Position numbers and translations under genes: made by a program
Part shown: positions 33,918 to 43,738 of the stretch, piece by piece
Position numbering within the stretch: position 1 is the first letter of the stretch
Layout of the letters: each line of letters begins with the position of its first letter
NCBI GenBank assembly: GCA_905221605.1
Contig: CAJNDS010002628.1
Location: forward strand, 126,763 to 190,762
Direction of reading: 5' to 3'
Source of the DNA: Symbiodinium natans
Taxonomy: Eukaryota; Sar; Dinophyceae; Suessiales; Symbiodiniaceae
Length of the DNA stretch: 64,000 bases
Notes under the pieces: model-generated
What the model saw: only the letters and a program-made list of their open reading frames with translations
The model's database searches: none
Told to the model about the DNA's origin: nothing

Positions 33918-34392
33918 GCGATGCACCCCTCTGCGGGGATCGTGCGTGTCGGGGCGCTCCCGCTGTGCGTTTTTGCGCATTTTGATTTGTCGCCGCGCAC
34001 CCTCTGCGGGGATCGTGCGTGTCGGAGCGCTCCCGCTGTGCGTTTTTGCGCATTTTGATTTGTCGCCGCGCACCCTCTGCGGGGATCGTGCGTGTCGGAG
34101 CGCTCCCGCTGTGCGTTTTTGCGCATTTTGATTTGTCGCCGCGCACCCTCTGCGGGGATCGTGCGTGTCGGAGCGCTCCCGCTGTGCGTTTTTGCGCATT
34201 TTACAACTTGCTTCGCACACCCTCTGCGGGGAGCGTGCGTGTCGGAGCGCTCGCGCTGTGCGTTTTTGCGCATATTACAACTTGCTTCGCACACCCTCTG
34301 CGGGGATCGTGCGTGTCGGAGCGCTCCCGCTGTGCGTTTTTGCGTATTTTGAAGCGTGGTCGCGCACCCTCTGCGGGGATCGTGCGTGTCGG
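33918..34392 (+). repeat. 73-bp tandem repeat, seven units
   Basis: The marker CTGCGGGG recurs at 33931, 34004, 34077, 34150, 34223, 34296 and 34369, exactly 73 bp apart. Units share GTGCGTGTCGGAGCGCTCCC and CTGTGCGTTTTTGCGCAT, both rich in GCGC palindromes. Because 73 is not a multiple of three, all frames read similar peptides; these are not genes. Confidence 0.93.
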
Positions 34393-35720
34393 AGCCTTCC
34401 TCACCTCTTCCTCTCCTCTTCCTCTCCTCTTCCTCTGCTCTTCTTTTCCTCTTCCTTTCCCCTTCCTCTCCTCTTCTTTTCCTCTTCCTCTCTTCTTCCT
34501 CTCCTCTTCCTCTCCTCTTCCTCTCCTCTTCCTCTCCTCTTCCTCTCCTCTTCCTCTCCTCTTCCTCTCCTCTTCCTCTCCTCTTCCTCTCCTCTTCCTC
34601 TGCTCTTCTTTTCCTCTTGATTCTTCCTCTCCTCTTCCTCTCCTCTTCTTTTCCTCTTCCTCTCCTCTCCCTCTCCTCTTCCTCTCCTCTTCCTCTCCTC
34701 TCCTCTTCCTCTCCTCTTCCTCTGCTCTTCCTCTGCTCTTCCTCTCCTCTTCTTTTCCTCTTCCTTTCTTCTTCTTCTCCTCTTCCTCTCCTCTTCCTCT
34801 CCTCTTCCTCTCCTCTTCCTCTCCTCTTCCTCTCCTCTTCCTCTCCTCTTCCTCTCCTCTTCCTCTCCTCTCCCTCTCCTCTTCCTCTCCTTTTCTTTTC
34901 CTCTTCCTTTCCTCTTCCTCTCTTTCTTCCTCTCCTCTTCTTTTCCTCTTCCTTTCTTCTTCCTTTCCTCTTCCTCTCCTCTTCCTCTCCTCTTCCTCTC
35001 CTCTTCCTCTCCTCTTCCTCTCCTCTTCCTCTCCTCTTCCTCTCCTCTTCCTCTCCTCTTCCTCTCCCCTTCCTCTCCTCTTCCTCTCCTCTTCCTCTCC
35101 TCTTCCTCTCCTCTTCCTCTCCTCTTCCTCTCCTCTTCCTCTCCTCTTCCTCTCCTCTTCCTCTCCTCTTCCTTTCCTCTTCTTTTCCTCTTCCTCTCCT
35201 CTTCCTCTCCTCTCTTCCTCTCCTCTTCTTTTCCTCTTCCTTTCTTCTTCCTCTCCTCTTCCTCTCCTCTTCCTCTCCTCTTCCTCTCCTCTTCCTCTCC
35301 TCTTCCTCTCCTCTTCTTCTCCTCTTCCTCTCCTCTTCCTCTCCTCTTCCTCTCCTCTTCCTCTCCTCTTCTTCTCCTCTTCCTCTCCTCTTCCTCTCCT
35401 CTTCCTCTCCTCTTCCTCTCCTTCCTCTCCTCTTCTTCTCCTCTTCCTCTCCTCTTCCTCTCCTCTTCCTCTCTTCTTCCTCTCCTCTTCCTCTCCTCTT
35501 CCTCTGCTCTTCTTTTTCTCTTCTTTTCCTCTTCCTCTCCTCTTCCTCTCCTCTTCTTTTCCTCTTCCTCTCCTCTTCCTCTCCTCTTCCTTTCCTCTTC
35601 CTCTCCTCTCCTCTTCCTCTCCTCTTCCTCTGCTCTTGCTCTGCTCTTCCTCTCCTCTTCCTCTCCTCTTCCTCTCCTCTTCCTCTCCTCTTCCTCTGCT
35701 CTTCTTTTCTTTTTCCTCTC
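34393..35720. repeat. 1.3-kb polypyrimidine/polypurine tract (11-bp CTCTTCCTCTC unit)
   Basis: About 120 copies of an 11-bp C/T-only unit give a nearly pure pyrimidine strand of over 1.3 kb. No stop codon arises on either strand, so very long open frames (RGEEEERKRR-type on minus, SSSPLPLLFL-type on plus) appear in every frame. They are artefacts of composition. Long mirror-symmetric tracts of this kind can form intramolecular triplex (H-DNA) and stall replication; this is general knowledge, not shown here. Confidence 0.95.
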
Positions 35721-36112
35721 CTGGAAAGTCGACTTTTGTAGTACAAACGTAGTACGCCGCGGACTGGCTGGAAAGTCGACTTTTTGCAGTACAAACGTAG
35801 TACGCCGCGGACGCCCGGAGCTGCCGTGGCTGGAAAGTCGACTTTTTGTAGTACAAATGTAGTACGCCGCGGACGCCCGGAGCTGCCGTAGCTGGAAAGT
35901 CGACGTTTTGTAGTACAAACGTAGTACGCCGCGGACGCAGGAGCTGCCGTAGCTGGAAAGTCGACTTTTTGTCGTACAAACGTAGCACTTGTAGTACAAA
36001 CGTAGTACTCCGCGGACGCCCGGAGCTGCTGTGGCTGGAAAGTCGACTTTTTGTAGTACAAACGTAGTACGCCGCGGACGCCCGGAGCTGCCGTAGCTGG
36101 AAAGTCGCTCTA
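35721..36112 (+). repeat. 62-bp tandem repeat, seven units
   Basis: CTGGAAAGTCGAC occurs at 35721, 35768, 35830, 35892, 35953, 36035 and 36097 (the last truncated). Most intervals are 61-62 bp, with one of 47 and one of 82 bp. Each unit contains AGTCGACT and two TAGTAC palindromes. It abuts the polypyrimidine tract on the left and the 42-bp array on the right with no spacer. Confidence 0.92.
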
Positions 36113-36600
36113 GGGCTTCGAAAACATCGCAAATACCGTGGGCGCGGAACTCTGAGGCTTCGAAAACCTAGCAAATACCGTGGGCGCGGAACTCCGGGGC
36201 TTCGAAAACCTCGCAAACACCGTGGGCGCGGGCGCGAAACTCTGGGGCTTCGAAAACCTCACAAACACCGTGGGCGCGGAACTCTGGAGCTTCGAAAACC
36301 TCGCAAATACCGTGGGCGCGGAACTCTGGGGCTTCGACAACGTCCAAAATCCGTGGGCGCGGAACTCATGGGGCTTCGAAAACGTCGCAAATACCGTGGG
36401 CGCGGAACTCTGGGGCTTCGAAAACCTCGCAAATACCATGGGCGCGGAACTCCGGGGCTTCGAAAACCTCGCAAACACCGGGGCGCGGAACTCTGGAGCT
36501 TCGAAAACGTCGCAAATACCGTGGGCGCGGAACTCTGGGGCTTCGAAAACCTCACAAATACCGTGGGCGCGGAACTCTGGAGCTTCGAAATCCTCGCTGA
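36113..36600 (+). repeat. 42-bp tandem repeat (TTCGAAAACCTCGCAAATAC family)
   Basis: About eleven units of 42 bp with TTCGAAAAC(C/G)TCGCAAATAC and GTGGGCGCGGAACTC. The assembly gap at 52102-52201 resumes inside a second copy of this array (52202-52435), which equals 36367-36600. Open frames within it are repeat-derived. Confidence 0.93.
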
Positions 36601-36755
36601 GAAAGCGAGCGCGCTGGATGAAAAGCATTTGACATTGCCGAATTATTTTTCTGCATAATTTGCTAATGTATTCGCGTGAGGACATATATTCTTGTCAAGC
36701 GTCGCCGTTCATGCTCGAAATTCGTAGTCTAGAAGTAAAAAAAGGGAGTGTGAGT

Positions 36756-38209
36756 ATGCATTGCCCAGTATGTCGGATTGAGGTGGTCACCGCAGTCCAC
36801 TACTCAGTTGAGATCTTTATTTGTTTTCGCGGTTTAATCCGTACGCGTACCGCTGACTCAGGTGCGAGTTTATGGCGCGGAAGGCGCGGACGACTGTCCA
36901 GTGTGCATGCAGGCCAGGCATGCATCGGAAGCAGTCTGTACTAGCAAGGCACTCAAACTGTCTAAGGAGAAAAAGAACCTCACGGTTCTCGTCCCCTGCG
37001 GTCACACGTATTGCGCCGAGTGCGTGGACGAGATTCAGGCCATGCTTTCGATTCGTTGGTGTTCTTGATTTTGTGAGCAAGTCAATCAAAAATTTCAGGC
37101 CCATGGTGCAGGCGTTGAGCTTATCATTTGTTTTTTTTGCTACGAAGCCTTTTTTTAAGCATACACAAGGTCCCTCGGACACGAGCGGCATTTCGCCGGA
37201 AGATCCTTCGGCAGCTTCAGTAGACGAAGACTTAGCAATTGCTATGCGCGCAGTTCAGTTATCCTTTGTCATTGTTTTTTTCTACTCAGTTCAGCGATGA
37301 ATTCCGGCTGGATGACGAGGCTGTCCGCAGCTTTTTTTTTTGCACACTATAAACTACATTAATTAATTCTACACGTTAAACATTTTGTCTTATAATACTT
37401 ATTTCACGTCATCTACTAAGGTCGGCAGTTTCATCCTCGCCGCGGAGACATTTCTCGGCTTCAACGAGAATCAAGCATATGCTGTGTTCTTTTTTGCATT
37501 GTTTTTGAGGACATACACTTTTTTTTGCTGTATATGAAATCGACTGGTGGAACGAGGACCCGGCTTTTTTTTAATGAGTATCACACATATATGCAGAAGC
37601 TATTTGTCTGTAGGATTGTCTTATTGTGTGTTCTGACCAAGGCGCTTCGTTAATTTCGCAGACGTTTCTTAAGCAGCTTAATAAGAGGTGAGTTCATTCT
37701 GTAATATAAGCTCACATGCTCCAAAAGCATGCTTAAAATTATTATTTGTTAGGATTTCTCTCATTCAGATATTGTGGAAATCTCAGTGATAATTTGATAT
37801 TATGCATATTTATGACCATATAATATGCACTACAACAAGTTGTTATATTTTTGCAATCCGAGGCAAGGCAGACTGACGAGATCGTCCGCGCCTTATTTTT
37901 TTTTGCTCCGTTCATTTCTGAATGTCGTACCTGAAGCCAGTGTTGTTTAAACTGAAGCTAGAATCTGTATTTGTGTGCGCGCATTCTTCATTTCAGGCAA
38001 GCAACACCTCGCAGATCGTCCGTATCTTATTTCGTTCTTAATTGCCGCGCATGTCTTATGATAAAGCCGCCAATATTATTAAACAACTTAACGACGAACA
38101 CGCACTAATTACCTGAATGATGATCCAGGCCGTCAACGTTCCTTTCCGGTGGTGCGGCGGAAGCCCAAGCAGACGTCAGTCCGACATATGGAAGAACTTG
38201 TGCAACTAG
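36756..38209 (+). CDS. Intron-rich RING-type gene with UIM-like motif, copy 2
   Basis: Exon 1 opens MHCPVCRIEVVTA (36756). Exon 2 from 36862 reads VRVYGAEGADDCPVCMQAR and LVPCGHTYCAECVDEIQ with no interruption. Further segments: SPEDPSAASVDEDLAIAMRA (about 37193-37252), which resembles a ubiquitin-interacting motif; FSDEFRLDDEAVRSF (about 37290); VGSFILAAETFLGF (37421); EIDWWNEDP (about 37536); TFLKQLNKR (37662-37687, followed by a GTGAGT donor); ARQTDEIVRAL (37863); ASNTSQIVRIL (37997); and the terminal AVNVPFRWCGG exon (38129-38209). The Cx2C and CxHx2Cx2C RING core is complete, but the closing Cys pair was not seen. Introns are mostly 50-150 bp. E3 ubiquitin ligase activity is an inference. 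Confidence 0.6.
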
Positions 38210-38391
38210 CGTGGTAATTTTATGCAATATTCAGGCGTCCTGGTGATGTGGGATAGCAGTCCCAGTTTGTTCTCCGAGGCAGGCAACTCATTTAGAAGCT
38301 TCAATAGTTGCTAGTCTAGCATCAAGACCGTATGCTTGAACATTTTGGCCGAGGTTATTTTGGTTTACGCCCTTTCTGATGCCTTGTGTAG

Positions 38392-38519
38392 GCTGGGCTC
38401 ATACAGTGTTTCACCTCCATGCCCTCCCGGACTTGCAGCACGTTGGAGAAATCCAGCCAATGGTCACAACCGGCGTTGGGTTTTGGAGTGATGCTATCTC
38501 GTTGTACTTATTGAAGTAA
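38392..38519 (+). CDS. Terminal exon-like segment, unrecognised
   Basis: After an acceptor (GTGTAG, ending 38391) the sequence reads GWAHTVFHLHALPDLQHVGE and continues to a TAA at 38517-38519. It looks like coding sequence and could be an alternative last exon of the RING gene or the end of another gene. An identical segment lies at 54227-54354. Confidence 0.3.
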
Positions 38520-38764
38520 CTATCCAGTAATACTTCTATGTTATGAATTCATGCTTTGTGTAGTTGTAGTATATCATTGTAGCTATCGAGATGGTGACAG
38601 AAAGGATGCTTCGTCTATTGCAGCGAGGAAAACAAACGCCCCTGTTCACAGATTCTAGACTACGGTAGCGCCTGCGCGGACACGACGTATGTTTCTGACA
38701 CATTCACATGCAATTTTTTAATGTAGTTCTCCAGTCTATATAAGTTCTCTTAAGAAGCCAAAAC

Positions 38765-39067
38765 ATGATACGTTGTCCGACCTGCAAAGAGAATGCTTCC
38801 GCTCATGTCGGATTTTTTCTCAGCGTTTTTGTTCGGTGTATTCAAGTGTTTCGCTTTCCTGAGCACTTAGAATTACTGTATGAATCAGCTATAAAGAAAA
38901 CCGGCGTCCGGATGGTAGTTTTGAATGAAATGCTACCTATTGAATTCTCCTGTGCAATCTCATGCGTGACTGTCTATATAAAAAAAGGGATCTCAGAGGA
39001 GTCCATTACACATCCCCGCGAAACGTGTAATAGAAACCTAGGGAAACAGAAGAACCCGCAGATGTAA
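38765..39067 (+). CDS. Short frame with RING-like N-terminus (MIRCPTCKENASAH)
   Basis: The first residues, MIRCPTCKENA, parallel MQCPVCRDAV (32470) and MHCPVCRIEV (36756), the opening exons of the two RING genes. A third paralogous first exon is therefore likely. After about 15 codons the similarity stops and the frame runs on for 100 codons, probably into an intron. No downstream RING core was located. Repeated at 54600-54902. Confidence 0.35.
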   Translation: MIRCPTCKENASAHVGFFLSVFVRCIQVFRFPEHLELLYESAIKKTGVRMVVLNEMLPIEFSCAISCVTVYIKKGISEESITHPRETCNRNLGKQKNPQM

Positions 39068-39518
39068 TTTAGATTTAGGGGGGTTTTAAGGATTTAGAAG
39101 TCTTCTCAGGTCTTTATAATGCTCTTAATTTTTCACATGTTTTTTCACATGTGGTTATAGGTTTAAAGGTTCTCACACATGTTCAGAAGAGATGTCAAAT
39201 TACTGAAAACCTAGCAAAAGCTATTCAAAACGTGGCGAGGAGTATAATTAAAACACAACGAAAATATCATTAGAAACCCGGCAACCACTGCGGAATTCAT
39301 ACGACTTTACGTCGCGAAGGTGCAATATATATGGAAACCTTCCAGCGCACATGCAACCTTCTAGCGAAACGATTTATATGGTAGGTTTTTACGAAAGTGC
39401 TTGTTTTTTGCAAAGAAGAATAGTTAAAGTATACAGCGCGATTTTTTATTTAACGCGAGTCGACCAATAGTGCATTTCTTCAGGAAGTATTCCATCTAAT
39501 GTGTAAGATATAGTTTTG

Positions 39519-39680
39519 CTAAGGATTTTGCTTTATTTCACAACTCAAATTTAATAAATCAATGACTAAAGCTGAAAATGGGCTAACGGGTAGAGGCGGA
39601 AAAGCCGAGAGGAGCTTGTTGAAAGGAGGTTTCTTAATTGCAGGCGCCTCAGCTTCGACTTCGCCCTCCGGTTCCACAGC
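39519..39680 (-). CDS. Minus-strand terminal exon with acidic EVEAEAPA motif
   Basis: Read on the minus strand, a TTTCAG acceptor (39681-39686) is followed by AVEPEGEVEAEAPAIKKPPF and a further 33 codons to TAG (39521-39519). Its first part is almost the same DNA as the plus-strand exon at 40083-40187. The two lie convergent, on either side of the hairpin element at 39845-39969. The end could be shortened by a small intron. Copy at 55354-55515. Confidence 0.4.
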   Translation of the reverse strand, partial: AVEPEGEVEAEAPAIKKPPFNKLLSAFPPLPVSPFSALVIDLLNLSCEIKQNP

Positions 39681-39844
39681 CTGAAAGACTATATTCAATA
39701 TGAAACATTAACTTGATTATACTTATTGAGATAAAACATAGATTCATGTGGTATAAAATCCTCTTTAAAAAGTACATTAATTTGTAGTAGAACGATTAGC
39801 AATGAAATGTTGGGAAGTCAAAGACTACTGCTATAGTAGTACAG

Positions 39845-39969
39845 ATTTCAACCGCCGCGGGACGGGAGAGGGGTACATGCAGGTAGCAGGCCCGTCCGCT
39901 TCCCCCTCTCCCGTGTAGCAATCCCCCGGTGCCTCGCCACACGGTTCGGCCTCCGACGGCGGTTGAAAT
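39845..39969. mobile_element. 125-bp hairpin element with 13-bp terminal inverted repeats
   Basis: ATTTCAACCGCCG (39845-39857) is mirrored exactly by CGGCGGTTGAAAT (39957-39969). Inside, CGGGAGAGGGG faces CCCCCTCTCCCG, giving a second stem. The element is GC-rich in an AT-rich setting. A MITE-like foldback or a structured RNA are both possible. No target-site duplication identified. Copy at 55680-55804. Confidence 0.55.
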
Positions 39970-40082
39970 TATCTAGTATGGTCGTGGAAGTAGTAGTGCA
40001 CAAGTAGAATAACGTACTACAGTTTGTATTAACATCTTTGTGAGAACAAAAACAATCTGCGTATAGATGCAGAATCATCTAG

Positions 40083-40933
40083 GTTAAGAACTTCGAGCTA
40101 GACGACGTTTACTTCCCGTCTGGACAGGTTGAAGAACCAGATGTTGAAGTCGAAGCTGAGGCACCTGCAAAAGAGATCAACCTCAAGGTTTAAGTCGCAT
40201 CGCTCTGTGTAAATACACATCGATCGGCGTCCACACTCAGGCTTCGCACTTCGGAACAGGACCCGGCACTGATCCTAGCTGCCTCCAGTTTTCAGCATAT
40301 GCAGCCTCCACATTGGGGTTTTGCATTTTGGAAGAAGACCTGGCACTGATCCAAGCTGCCACCAGCAGCGCCTCTTGACCTGCAATATATGGGGTGCATT
40401 CGAGCAGCTGCGGGTCTCAGGTGTCTTTGGCCAGCGAAGGCTTCAGAGATTAACGCTCGGTATGTTGATCAAAATCGAGCGTCTCCTTCGGGATTTGCTG
40501 CCAAAATGTATGCCAGATTAATATAAAAATGCCCCGAAACATGGGCGTCCGCGAGGTTTGGTGGATTTTGAGGTCTCAGTGGTTGACAGCTAAAAATTAG
40601 CGTCCACATTAGGGCTTCGTATCTTCTGATGTGTATTCTTTCGATTGATGGGTAATTCTCTGCGTGGGCGTCCACACTAGGGTGATGTGTATTTTCACGG
40701 CCTGATGTGTGTTAAACTCTCCCCCTTGTAGCAGAAAGAAAGTAGCAGCACGCATTCTGATGTTGAATGTGGAAGGTGAACATTCCAGATCCATATGGCA
40801 TGCAGGCCTGTATCCTGAATACTTGTCTTAACAGTCCAAAAAAAACTTTGGTCAGGCCGCCGAAGAGAAAGAAGAAGAAGAAGCAGAAGAGGATGATCCG
40901 ACACTCGAAGAGGCCGATTTCCAGCAATTTTAA
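40083..40933 (+). CDS. Gene encoding an acidic C-terminus (at least two exons)
   Basis: Exon 40083-40187 (105 nt, phase 0, donor GTTTAA) encodes NFELDDVYFPSGQVEEPDVE and VEAEAPAKEINLK. The terminal exon 40856-40933 follows a TTTGGTCAG acceptor and encodes AAEEKEEEEAEEDDPTLEEA then DFQQF and TAA. Both are strongly acidic, in keeping with one protein. In between lie degenerate GCGTCCACA repeats (about 40222, 40299, 40600 and 40668) that are probably intronic. First exons were not found. Function unknown. Copy at 55918-56768. Confidence 0.45.
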
Positions 40934-41660
40934 GAGCCTCCGGCTCAGGCCACCGCCCTGAAACCCTAACACCCTACAACCCGAGACTACACACCAAGGC
41001 CTAACCTCAGCTTAGCATGTACATGAGAGTGGGTCCGGTTCAAGGTCGGGCTACGGGAGTTAGAATGGGACTTTTGTGAGTACCCCAACCCTAAGCCTCT
41101 GACTCTAGTTTCAACGAGTCCTAAACCACCAAAAAACAGCCACACATCCCTTCCCTAAACCCTAGCCCTAAGCGCCCTAAGCCCGAAGCCCAAACCCCAA
41201 GCCTAGGGGGTTTCTGCTTCACTAGGGCTTAGGGTAGGGTTCGAGCTATGTGGCTATGAATCCTCATCGCTACTGAGTCAGAGTTTCATTGTCAGGGTTT
41301 AAGCGGCTCAGGGCTTAAGGTTTAAGCCAGGGTTTAGGGTCCGGCGTATCCATTGAGTAGCCAAGTGTCTCGCTTTGTCGGAGTGGATGCGAAGCTCATG
41401 TCATGGGGCCATGAATTTTTTTTTGGGGGGGGGTCCCTGAGTTCTGCTAATGCGGGTGGCACGGTCTTCAATGAAAAAGCACGCGGGTTCCCCCCCTCCC
41501 TTCGTTTTGAGGTTTTCGGATGGGTCCAGGTTTTTTTTTCGTATTTTGTCTGGTTTTTTTTTCGTGTTTTTCATGGTCTTGGGTCTAGGGCTTAGGGTTT
41601 AGGGTTTAGGGTTCAGAGTTCAGGGTTCAGGGTTTAGGGTTTAGGGTTTAGGGTTTGCTG
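40934..41660. repeat. Interstitial telomere-like sequence, both strands
   Basis: Degenerate CCCTAA and CCTAAG runs (40970-41200) and TTTAGGG runs (41230-41340 and 41585-41656) flank a stretch with a G9 tract and T8 tracts. No gene. The pattern resembles the spacers of the first 7.8 kb, so subtelomeric sequence has been copied here. Same at 56769-57495. Confidence 0.75.
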
Positions 41661-42700
41661 TGATAGGGCGTAGGTGCTGTGAAGGTTAGGTTTCGGAACC
41701 AGCTCGAAAGCTTCGTGAGGTGCGAAGAGCAGCTTTGGCCCGATTGTGGAGGGCCATCTAACACTTTCTCCCACCCCACGCCGTCCGAGGCGGCAAAACC
41801 ACCCAAACCTATTCCTTTTAGGGTTTAGGCCTAAATTCAAGGCAACAGTTCACTTTTAAAAACTTATTCAGTTTCATGATGTTCGGGTGTGGGTGGGAGA
41901 CAAAGGGGGCCAGGCTAGGAGCCAGGGAGGCAGGGGGGAGCCGGCAGAAGAGCCGGCATAAGGGTCACGCCCTGCCTGGCCTGGCCTGAGGCCCCCTGGT
42001 CCCTGGACACGCTGCGGTGAGGCTACTGACCCCCTGGCTTCAGGAGGCGGGCAAGCGACCTGGGTCGACTTTCGCCATAGAGGTCGAAGGGCTTAAGCGC
42101 CGCCCCCCTTCTGTAGGGAGGCGAAAAAACAGAAAAAACACGAAAAAAAGAACCATCAGCCTTTTCGGATGTGTGAAGGAGGGGAGAGGATAGGTTACTC
42201 CTCGGACGCCGCCCATTAAAAAACACAACAGACATTCTTCTCAAGCGAAAGGTCGCCGTGGAAGATGCCGTATCGACAAGTGCCAAGCCAGCTGGCTCCT
42301 GAGATCTTGTGCTGATCAACTAAGTTCACGAACAAAATGCTTGTTCTTCAGGTTGCAAAGATCCCCAAAGTCATCCGACGGCATGTTTTGTTGGTATCTT
42401 TTATTTTAGAAAAATAAACATCTGCCAGGCATTCCAGCCTGAGAGTAACAACTCTCGCCCTGCCAGGGCAAAGGCTCGTCTGATGATTAATCGTATGAAA
42501 GACCACAGACAAACCTGGCAGGCAAAGCCGCGTGTGGTGCTTCCGCCGAATCCGCGACCTCGAAAGTGCATAGCTCAGCCAGTATGTTCAAGCAAGAAGT
42601 CTTAAAAACCAAGCAACAGCATGTGCTTCGGAGGTCTCTCCGTCGCAACTGAGAAGAGCAGAGCTGCAGTCTGATGCGCTTCAGCTCTGTCACATTATAT
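41661..42700. other. GC-rich non-coding stretch
   Basis: 41880-42060 is rich in CCAGG/CCTGG palindromic pieces (GGCCAGGC, GAGCCGGCAGAAGAGCCGGC). 42420-42480 has further short inverted repeats. Open frames on both strands are short and overlapping, with no recognisable domain. Nothing further can be supported. Confidence 0.45.
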
Positions 42701-43140
42701 GCATGTCACACACACATGTTACACAATGCAGAACTAGCTAAAAGCTGTAGCGACCAGATGTGCCAGATTCCAAGAGGTTGCCCTGCAAGCATTGCTGTGC
42801 TCGCAGCTTCCGACTGATCGATGCTTGCAGCTCCGCTTTGATCCGAGACACACATGGCACACACGCACACACCTACAACACAGCAAGGAACAAGCAGGAG
42901 CTGGAGCAAGCAGTTACCAAATGTGCAGTTCTGCGGTTGCAGCTTCGACTGAGAACATGTTGTGCACACGCATATAGCACAAAACAAGGCACTTTTTAAG
43001 CCAGAAGCTGCAACAGTCGTCACTTTCCTGCAGCTTTCCGCGCTTGCAGCTCCAACGCGGGCGGACATGTCACACACACACACACACACACACACATAAA
43101 ATAAAATATGTAATAAGGCACTTTTTTAGCCAGGAGCTGA
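42700..43140. repeat. Degenerate TTGCAGCTTC/CA-rich repeat with (CA)n microsatellite
   Basis: Pieces such as TGCAGCTTC-GACTGA, GGCACTTTTT(A)AGCCAG(A/G)AGCTG and CACACACGCACACAC recur with spacing of roughly 100-150 bp. A pure (CA)n tract lies at 43072-43095. Peptides from this area (VCVCVCVC-type) are repeat artefacts. Same at 58535-58975. Confidence 0.65.
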
Positions 43141-43358
43141 CAGCAACTCGTGAGCAGTCACACGTGCCTCGCACCGAGCGCGAAAGAAGTTACTTGTATA
43201 TGGCATGCGGCTAAGCCTAGCACCGCACAAAGGCATTACATCTCTGAAACTCCAACCTTAAGCCAGCCCTGCTTCCTAGACCATGTTTTACTACTGGTCT
43301 TATGGCTGAGCCACTACCTGTGCTTCCAGCGTCTTTGGCGAGGTCATGCAAGCTAGCG

Positions 43359-43408
43359 AACAACCCTAAACCCTAAACCATAACCCGGAAACCCTAAACC
43401 CTAAACCC
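43359..43408 (+). repeat. Short interstitial CCCTAAA block
   Basis: A few CCCTAAA units (AACCCTAAACCCTAAACC and AAACCCTAAACCCTAAACC) separated by a degenerate unit. Same at 59194-59243. Confidence 0.8.
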
Positions 43409-43658
43409 AAAAAGTTTACAACCACGTAAAGGGATCGCATCACCTGGATGACAAGGCTGATAGGGATAAAGAGTAGAATTCACGCAAGGCCAAGTAAACT
43501 CCAAAGGCTGTGGACTCGGTAATGAAATGCAGTGCTAAACGTCTACTGTTTGTACTTGCTAATAGGCTTGAGGAGTGACAAGAGAAGAATTTAGCAAATA
43601 CTTTAAATTAGATTTGTGTTCTTGTTTTAAATCACTCATATAAAAACTAAGCCAAAAG

Positions 43659-43738
43659 AACCCTAAAGGTCTCAGGCTCATATATGTATACATATATGTA
43701 TATATGTATATATGTATGAGCCCGGAACCTTTAGGGTT
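43659..43738. mobile_element. 80-bp palindromic element with telomere-like ends and ATATGTAT core
   Basis: AACCCTAAAGGT (43659-43670) is matched by ACCTTTAGGGTT (43727-43738). The arms continue with GGCTCATA against TATGAGCC, and the centre is a TATATGTA repeat. The same ATATGTAT core occurs at 7977-8080 and 11128-11250. A half-like relative with ACCTTTAGGGT follows the TA repeat near 46790. Possibly a foldback element seeded by microsatellite and telomeric sequence. Copy at 59494-59573. Confidence 0.6.

Noticed and set aside
33887-36216. Very long open frames on both strands (up to 724 codons), Arg/Glu-rich or Ser/Leu/Pro-rich
   Set aside because: They arise from the 11-bp polypyrimidine unit and the 73-bp and 62-bp repeats, which contain few or no stops in any frame; there is no domain and equal quality in all phases.
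35721-36600. CRISPR-like regular repeats
   Set aside because: Units are contiguous and wholly repeated without unique spacers, in a eukaryotic setting; they are minisatellites.
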